This document shows positions 40,314 through 47,500 of a stretch of 47,500 bases of DNA, piece by piece. The notes under the pieces are model-generated. The model ran no database searches. It was not told the DNA's origin and saw nothing but the letters and a program-made list of their open reading frames with translations. The translations under genes and the position numbers were made by a program. Each line of letters opens with the position of its first letter. Position 1 is the stretch's first letter. Source of the DNA: Chara braunii (Eukaryota > Streptophyta > Charophyceae > Charales > Characeae); the NCBI GenBank assembly GCA_003427395.1, contig BFEA01000186.1:1815036-1862535 (forward strand). The letters are read 5' to 3'.

Positions 40314-41815
40314 TTGGCCATTGATGTGACAGACATTTCACGGATCTCAGGACAGCAGAGTCAGCCTCCAGCTGATGGCCAGCAAGGCTTACTTGATTAC
40401 AGTGTAACCAGCATGATTATGTCCCTTGTTTTGCCAGGTGAGCTTGCAGTAGAACAGCATGGTATTCAAGAAGGCAGCCCAATGTCTGCAAACAGAATCC
40501 ATATTGGGGTAGATACTTCGCTGTTCTCTGGGCTGATGAACCAGCATCTAGCTGTGGGCCACCAGGTGAGTATGCCCCTTGCCGTACCAGGTGACTTGCT
40601 TGGTCATACAGCCGTAGAGTCACAGGACTCAGGATTAGCCATAACTGCCCAGCACAATGGGCTGAATGGACCTACTGCAGTATCTGTGTCAAATCGGATG
40701 TATGATTGAATGAGGAGACCCAAGTGCAGACTGCCTCCCCCGCTATTGAGGAGAATCTGCTAACTAAGACCAAAGTTTTGCCGGTACGGCAGAATCTGCT
40801 AACTAAGACCAAAGTTTTGCCGGTACGGCAGATACACACACACTGAAGGAGACAGTTTCTGAATTAACAGGGGAACGCAAATATCTGTCACTTCCCCTTG
40901 CACAAGAGGATCCCACATTAATCAGCAATAAAACAAGCTGGGAGGGGGGCGCTGTGTAGGCTACACCAGAAGGAATTAGCATGCAAAGGGGGGGAGCAGT
41001 CAGTGTTGCCCGACCCTAAGCAACACCACCAATGTGTGGAACCGGGTATGGGAATACTAGTCTCGAATCAAGGGGACACGAACCAGGACCCAGACCAGGG
41101 TGTTGAGGCAACTATGTCCCAGTTGCAGAAAGACCAGTCAGAAGAGGAAATCGATCTCACAGAGGCCCTACAGTCAGTGAGTGAAGGGAATCAGGGAATA
41201 GTATGTCTCAGCCGCACTCAGCAGCAAGCCTCGCAAGCCCTAGAAATCACTAGTAAGCGTCAGAAGCTTAGGCACCTTGTGGTTAAAGGTCAGGGAGATC
41301 TCCCTCTCTCAAAGGCGGGTATTGTGGTTCTCCCGGTTAGATTCAAGAATGGCATGTGGGAGATTGGGCTTTCATAACCGCTGGGTGCATTATATGGGGC
41401 GGTGACGGTACAAGGTATGAAGTCCACCTTTTTTATCTCTATCCTGGCAGACGGGTGGTATGGCAGTTGATTCGTTAATCAAAATGGAAATCGGAAGATT
41501 TATTAAGGATCAATTTCCGACGGGAGGAATAGCCACCCTTACCATTGTACCTGAGGCGCATATGATTGTAGAAGGGATGTATACATTAAGTATGAGCCGG
41601 CTAGGCAAGTGGATCTCAGTTGGTTCGGGCATGACTCTTTAAAGGACACACAAGTGTTGAAAATTAAGGCAAGCAAGTTCTGGTCAGAGGAGGACGTGGG
41701 CATCCTTCTCGCTAGGCTTCTACACCAAGGGACACTAAGGGGGGAGGAACTCTTGATGCAGGAGTTTGGGATATCTTGTGAGGGATTCTTACCTTCCTAG
41801 TATCTTGCATAACGC
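40314..41815 (+). pseudogene. possible LINE ORF1 remnant
   Basis: Four open segments on the plus strand (40314-40709, 41003-41377, 41460-41642, 41609-41800) precede the LINE endonuclease on the same strand. They are Gln/Ser/Gly-rich, and the last two can be read on from each other (TLSMSRLGK, then WFGHDSLKDTQVLKIKASKF) across a frameshift. No zinc knuckle or RRM is evident. The assignment rests on position and coding-like texture. An exact 39-bp duplication (40752-40829) interrupts it. Confidence 0.35.
40752..40829 (+). repeat. exact 39-bp tandem duplication
   Basis: The unit AGAATCTGCTAACTAAGACC plus 19 bases occurs at 40752-40790 and again, identically, at 40791-40829, so it is recent or an assembly error. 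Confidence 0.95.
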
Positions 41816-41937
41816 CTGAGCAGTCTTCCCAGTTGTTTCTCAGTAGCGAGTTGTATGAGTTTTGTGATAAAAGGAATTAAAGAGATTGATGCACTATACA
41901 ATAAGGACAAAGAATGGAAACTGCTTAGGAGGAATTA

Positions 41938-42710
41938 AATTTAAATATAAGATCCTTGAATGTCAATAGTCAGGCTTCGGCCACATATAGCAAAAAGCAA
42001 GCAATCTACTCTGACCAATTAAAAGGGATAGATGAAAAAGACTGGTCGGATGTCATCTGTATTCAAGAGACTCACCTAATGGACATAGAGGCTCAACATC
42101 ATTGTCATAAAGAGTTGTGGCCACATTTATCATACAGAGCGCATGCGCCTAGACCAGATAGTTCGGGGGTGGGTACTTAGGTGCCTCCACAATTTAGAGT
42201 AGAGGTTATCTACTCAGTCACAGATATAGTTTAAAGGAGGTGGATGTATGTCCTTGCTATGCTTGGGCTTGAGGTGGTAGGCATCTTGTGTGTATACCGT
42301 GACGGACCAATTGCTGTAGGTGAAAGACAAGTGTTTTTTGAAAACATCCTCCCATGTTTTCCAGTGGGTGTCCTGTTGATCATAGTTGCGGACTTTAATG
42401 CTGCTCCAGATAGATATCTGGATCGTTGGCGCATCCCCTCACCTTGCCCAGCACATGTAAAGATCGATGAATTAATTATTGCTAATTTATATCAAACACT
42501 CAACGTGTTTGATTTATATCAAAACTCAAGCCCACAACAAAATCAATCTCTTGTTTTAGAAGGGTCGATCCAAACAGAGTACTAAGTCGCGGATTGATTT
42601 AATTTTACTAGCTGAGGAATTACTAGGTGCTCTTCAATTTGCATAAATTTTTTTAAAAAGTTTATTCCCAGGCTTAGACCATGCAATGTGTGGGGTTGTT
42701 TTCTCATTTT
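41938..42710 (+). pseudogene. LINE APE-type endonuclease, decayed
   Basis: In one phase it reads LNIRSLNVNSQ (N-terminal Asn motif), DVICIQETHL (catalytic Glu), VVGILCVYRDGP and VADFNAAPDRYLDRW (the GDFN-type motif). After a frameshift near 42570 it reads SRIDLILLAEELL (catalytic Asp) and LDHAMCGVVF (SDH-type His). These are the ordered motifs of the AP-endonuclease domain that nicks target DNA in L1-like LINEs. Stops at 42178 (TAG) and 42232 (TAA) and the shift show it is dead. The domain opens ORF2, with the RT downstream on the same strand. Confidence 0.85.
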
Positions 42711-43039
42711 ATAAAAAACTGGATCAAGGGAGAAGTACTACAAATTAAATACCTCCCATTTACAAATTGGTAGCTTCATTCATGATATTTGGAAATTTTA
42801 AAGATACCAGAGGATTCTCATTAACAATGATATTGCATGGTTTAATAACGGTTCAGCGTTCCTAGGCCGTAAATACAATAAATATTATAAATTGCTATCA
42901 ACCTAAAGGCATTCTAAGAAATTTCAACTTAAAAAAAAAAAAACAAATCAAGAACTGCAACAACAGAAAATAAATCAAGAAGATCAAGAGGTCTTAGAGT
43001 CGTTAGCAAATGAAATGCAAGAATTAAATAATGAATTAT

Positions 43040-44715
43040 TAACTCGTATGAAATACCGATGACAAGAATAAAAATTAGAGGTAAACTTATAATTCATCAT
43101 ATGGAAGGAGCAGTGGATGCTCGATTTTTTGTTGTGCCCAAATCAAGAACAAAAAGGACAGTAATCAAGGCTTTGGAAGACTCTGTTGGTCAAAGTGGAG
43201 CCTTGGTCACCACATTGGCAACAATCGCTTGCATTAAGCTTGCTTGAGACTCTTAGAAATCTCCCTTCACCTCGGAAAACAGTAATATACCGACTAATAA
43301 AAAAAGTACACACATTAATGACTTTCTTCATCCCCTTAAGAAAACGTAGACTGAAACACAAAGGGTAATGATGGATATGTCTCTCACCAAAGATGAGATA
43401 TGAAAAAACCTAATATTTATAGAAGAGGAGAAACCTCAGGGGTTGATGGTCTTCCCCCCAAAAATTGGGAGACTCTATGAGATTCACTCTCATAGAACCT
43501 CGTGGATTACTACCAAACAGTCTGGATCTCATGGGATATGGGGGGAATTTGTTGGGCAAAAATACAAACCCTGCTCTATAAAAAAAAGGATAAGACTAAC
43601 AACATAAACTATCGATTCATTATTCTACTCACAGTGGTTTACAAATTGGTAGCTAAGGCACTCAACAGAAAATTTTTCCAGAGTTAAATAATCATTTTAT
43701 AGTAAATTACATTCTAAATTTCAAATATTCATTCCATCTTAAAAAATGTCAATCCAATTTTAAAATTTTCCGCCTTACTTGAAAATTTACATTCCAAGAA
43801 TGGGGTATCCCTTCTTATTTGAACTGCGTGTTAGATATAGAATGAAAGTCTGGATGAGTTCATGAAATATTTAATTCGACAGTCATTCTTTGTAAGAATT
43901 TCTAGTCATAAATAAGTTAATCCAATTTAAATTAGAAGATATTTGTTGTAGTAGAACGAAAGTTTAATTTAGACACTTCACAAACTTGTTCAGACTTTCA
44001 TTCCATCTTGAACAAACAAATGTAGTTGGAACGGGAAACTTATATTTAGATGGAAAACTTATCAAATAAAACTATATTTTTTTTAATTGCACGAACATTG
44101 GAATGATAAGTTATGAATATGAAAGATTTTTTTTTAATGGAATGTTTTTTTCAAATTCATTTATCGTGGAAATTTTTATGTTGCTCGCTGATCAAATGAC
44201 CAGGGTGATTTTAAATATAATACATTTTGTCCAGACTGACTTTATAATAGACAGAAATATACATGATAATATCCTTCTAGTGAATGAATTAATCAAAATT
44301 ACCCGCTAATGTAAAACAATGCGTCTTTTATTTTCATATATTTTAAGAATACTTATGATCATCTGGATTGTTTTTTTTTTATAAGTGTTAAGAAAAATTC
44401 AACTTTGATGCCTGTTTTAGAAGATGGGTGAAAATTCTATACAAGAATGTCACCACCAGAGTGATAATTAATTGCAATGTGGCCTCTTCGATCTCTCTAC
44501 GTAGATCAGTCAAACAAGGGAATTCAAACGTCCTATTTATTTTTGTAACCATAATGGAAGCTTTAACAGTAAATTTTCGTCAGCATGATGATATAAAACG
44601 TATCCAGGTAACTTTCATCTTGGAAGAGGCAATCCCGGTATGCTCACTTTGTGCATACGATTTGCCCCTTATAGTAGATTCGTCTCAAGACAATTTTGTA
44701 GAAATATAAAAGATG
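43040..44715 (+). pseudogene. LINE reverse transcriptase, decayed
   Basis: Pieces in LINE order are RIKIRGKLIIHHMEGAVDARF..KSRTKRTVIKAL (pre-RT linker, 43060-43190), LLYKKKDKTNNINYRFIILL (43575-43630, cf. K.D....YRPI.LL), QTDFIIDRNIHDNILLVNEL (44230-44290), SLRRSVKQGNSNVLFIFV (44495-44550, the R-x-G-x(n)-P-L-x-F block) and CAYDLPLIVDSSQDN (44650-44695), where the catalytic YADD has lost a residue. About 400 bp of AT-rich, non-aligning sequence (43690-44100) splits it. Not functional. Confidence 0.85.
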
Positions 44716-45119
44716 ATGAATCTTTTCTGTGGTTTTTTATCATACATGAAAGTTAATTGGGGTAGTAAGACGATGAGTTAGTGGATTCATCACCAGGGAG
44801 TGTGACTGTCAGAACAACCTCGAGTTAAATGACTTCCTCTAAATACCCTTATTAGAATGTTGGGGATCTCGATTTTTATAGAAGGGAAACAAAAAACTGA
44901 AAATAAATTAATTAATTAACCGACTCAAATCAAGTTATAATTTTGAAAAAATAAATACACCTCGTTATTTGGTCCCATTTTAGTTATTAATAATGTGGTT
45001 TTAACATCCATTTGGTACAAATCTGCATTATGAGCCATGAACAAGGAACCTCTTAAAAAATTTCAGATACAACTAACAACCTTCTTGTGCAGAGACAATC
45101 ATAACCTCTAGAATGTTAT

Positions 45120-46180
45120 TAGTAGGGTGGCTTGAAGGTTCGTGATTCAACCCAAGGTGGGAGGTGGATTGTGGATTATTAATCCCTCTACTCAAGTTAT
45201 GACTCTATTCATTCAATGGGTCAAACGTGTGTCGTTCAATCCCCATACCCTATCGTCTGCATTCACTATGAAACAAATTAAAAGGTTAACTCCAACAAGG
45301 ACTGAAAATACTGATCCTTTGATGTGGCTGGAAAATCAATCCTGACCCTTTTCAAGAGCTTTATAAAAAATCGTAACTGGACAAATGATCTCATATAGAC
45401 AAGTGGTAAGGCAGAACCTATGTAAGGACCCTTTTCGGATTACTCTCATTAAAACATGTAGGAAGTCACACTTAACAGATAAACTCCCCCATAAAGATGA
45501 GAAAAAGTTTGCCAACAACCCCTCTTTGATAATGGATGGATAAAGGATTCTCAATTGTGTGTCATTCATTGTACGAACTCTCATTTGAAAGGATGGGTTA
45601 AAAGAAAAATTTTAAAAATTAATGATATATGGAATGAAAAAATTAAGGATTGGATTGAACCATCTATTTTGCAGGATCGTCTTTGATATTGACATCAATT
45701 AATAAAAAATAATTGTTCTTATTTCATTCGATCGGATTTGTATTATTCGCAAAGGACCCAAATTCATGATTGATGACTAAGTTACCATCAAAGATCTTCC
45801 CTCTTTAATTGACAATATTTGGGCGATGTTTCATAATGGGGATATACTTCCGCCAATTTTTTAATTATCACAATATTTTTTCTTCTTCTTACTAATCAGA
45901 AGAGAACCAAGTGGGTAAAAGAGAATCAAATTTCCAGAATAAGAGTATTAAGGAGAAGTGATTCATGACTTGCTTTCATACCGGATACGCCTATTTCTAA
46001 ATTGGCTCTAGACCATGCTAGTTGGACTTAGAGCTCACCCGGAAGGAGTACATATAACCAAACTCTTTGTACCCTTAAAATTAAATCTACACATGAGATG
46101 CTGCGAGTGAAGGTCAACTTGAAGGATAAAGTTCCATAGAGATGGATGAAACATCTTAACCATGACGGATTAGGTGGTTC
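45120..46180 (+). pseudogene. LINE ORF2 C-terminal region, decayed
   Basis: VGGGLWIINPSTQVMTLFIQWV (45160-45220) matches the post-RT block (G-G-L-G-I/L-x-x-P-x-x-Q-x-x-A-L-x-x-K/R-W) of L1-like plant LINEs. IWNEKIKDWIEPSILQDR near 45630-45690 continues it. No RNase H motif or poly(A) end is identified, so the 3' boundary is uncertain. Confidence 0.65.
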
Positions 46181-47500
46181 ATCTTAATGAAGTCAAAATC
46201 GACGAAAATGACCTCTTTGCAAAAGATCCTGATCATATTTGTTTGTCAAAAGAAACTCTAACCACATCCAAACTGAATCTGCCTTTCAAACAACTTTAAA
46301 ACTGCATCCAACCTATCATAGTGTTTTTGAAAATTTCCCACATGCGCCCGACCCAACTGAGAGCGGGAAAAAATGTTCAACCGCATCCAACCTGGTCAGG
46401 ACCCGTTCAACGTCCACCCCCGACCCGCCCAAAACCACTCATATCCACCCAAAGTACCTACTACCTACTACCCACTATTTAATGCTTACTAACAAATATT
46501 AAACTTAATTACAGAAAACAAATGACTAGTAGAACTAAGTAACAAACGACCAAAACCAGCAACTTGTAGAGTTGCGACATCTACAAATTATTGATCAAAT
46601 CTTTATTTGATATCGCAAAATGGTCGTTCACAGTCGAAGGATTTAAATCATTATTTTTCTACGTGCTTGTGTTATCGGCGTCGAAAAAGTTAAACTCGGT
46701 CCTAGAGTTGGAGGCTGACAGATACAAAATTGAGCGGGCTGCACGGACCATGATCGACAAAGAATGTGGCAAGAGTTGTTGCTATGCAGCTTTGGCTGCA
46801 GAGCCCCTTACGTTCCACCAAGGCAAGGTACTGGAATTTTTCTTCTCATCCTTGGTTAGGTTCGAGCTGAAGTACAACTGCATTTCTTTCTCAATCTATT
46901 CACCCAACGTAGAAGTGATGCTCGGACTGTGACAATCTTCGTCTTCTTCATCTTTTGAACTCTTCAAGGTTGTGACCCCATGTATGATCATGCGTTTCTT
47001 CCGCGAACGTTCTGAAGTGACTTCAACTTGATGTTAATCGGTTTTAGAATTATCTAACCCATCGAAGACCCCTGAACCAACTTGCTGCATGATCTCCTTC
47101 AGGTGTGACTTGCCTTTTTTCACTTTGATAAATGAAATCTTAAAAAATTATATCCGTTTTTTTGTCGAGGGTCTAGAAGAGCAGCCATGACATGTGAGTC
47201 CTCCAACTGTCATTTCTCAACGATTACCTTTTTTATCAGCTTCTTGATTTCTATGATTTGCTTAGAATCGGGTGGATGGGTACGTTTCTTACCGTTGACA
47301 TTCATATTAGTATGAGCTTTCAAACGAATTTCACAGTGCCCCTACAAAGCATGACGCTCAAAGACAAGAAGGTGCATTGCAGGTTCCAGAAACTTCTTCA
47401 GTTTCAATGTGGCTTCTTAAAACCGAGCGAGGAAGCATGACAACTCAACCAAAAGTTTTTGATCAATCATTGCAAATTGAACTACAATTTGTTTGTTACC
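46181..47500. other. unannotated stretch to window end
   Basis: A pair of related words (CTAACCACATCCAAACTGA.. and ACCGCATCCAACCTG..) lies at 46258-46400. A 113-codon plus frame (46591-46932) has no recognisable domain. Confidence 0.5.

Overview
This window is nuclear DNA from a eukaryote of the green lineage. The only host gene I can defend is a profilin on the minus strand (39039 down to 34557). Its three exons, phase-0 introns and plant-type protein (136 codons) match the land-plant profilin layout. The rest is retroelement remains, tRNA-derived repeats, degenerate satellites, minisatellites and microsatellites, as in a large repeat-rich genome. A streptophyte (a charophyte alga such as Chara, or a land plant) fits best; that is inference, not proof.

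Layout: 1-1200 holds GA/GT microsatellites and a degenerate ATGTGG-rich minisatellite. 1200-2800 holds a hairpin, a tRNA-like sequence and two copies of a SINE-like family. 2800-8750 is AT-rich and gene-free, with three different diverged repeat arrays and two CG-rich palindromic islands. 8886-14859 is a Penelope-like retroelement (PLE): a 5'-truncated upstream copy joined head to tail to a nearly full copy. About 940-bp direct repeats (pLTRs), each with a hammerhead-ribozyme core, flank one long broken reading frame that encodes, in order, a CCHC zinc knuckle with charged coiled coil, a GIY-YIG endonuclease and a reverse transcriptase. Placing GIY-YIG before RT is the permuted order known from the Naiad/Chlamys PLE group. 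A second, much older PLE lies at about 15870-17110.

17100-20130 is AT-rich with 190-bp and 143-bp tandem repeats. 20130-22850 holds a plant-mitochondrial-like tRNA-Tyr copy and a weaker tRNA-Glu-like sequence, probably organelle-derived. 22850-30160 is GC-richer intergenic DNA with two more SINE copies, a recurring inverted motif and a GGA-rich minisatellite. 30160-34556 holds tRNA-like repeats and one single-N assembly join flanked by an 88-bp duplication. 34557-39039 is profilin; its 3.4-kb first intron is mostly a strand-asymmetric purine minisatellite. 40250-46180 is a decayed LINE (possible ORF1 remnant, APE endonuclease, RT, C-terminal region). 46180-47500 holds nothing I recognise.

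The PLE is the item most worth following up. It combines self-cleaving RNA cores in both pLTRs, the permuted endonuclease order and seven internal stops that are all TAG or TGA, while the genuine terminal stop is TAA.
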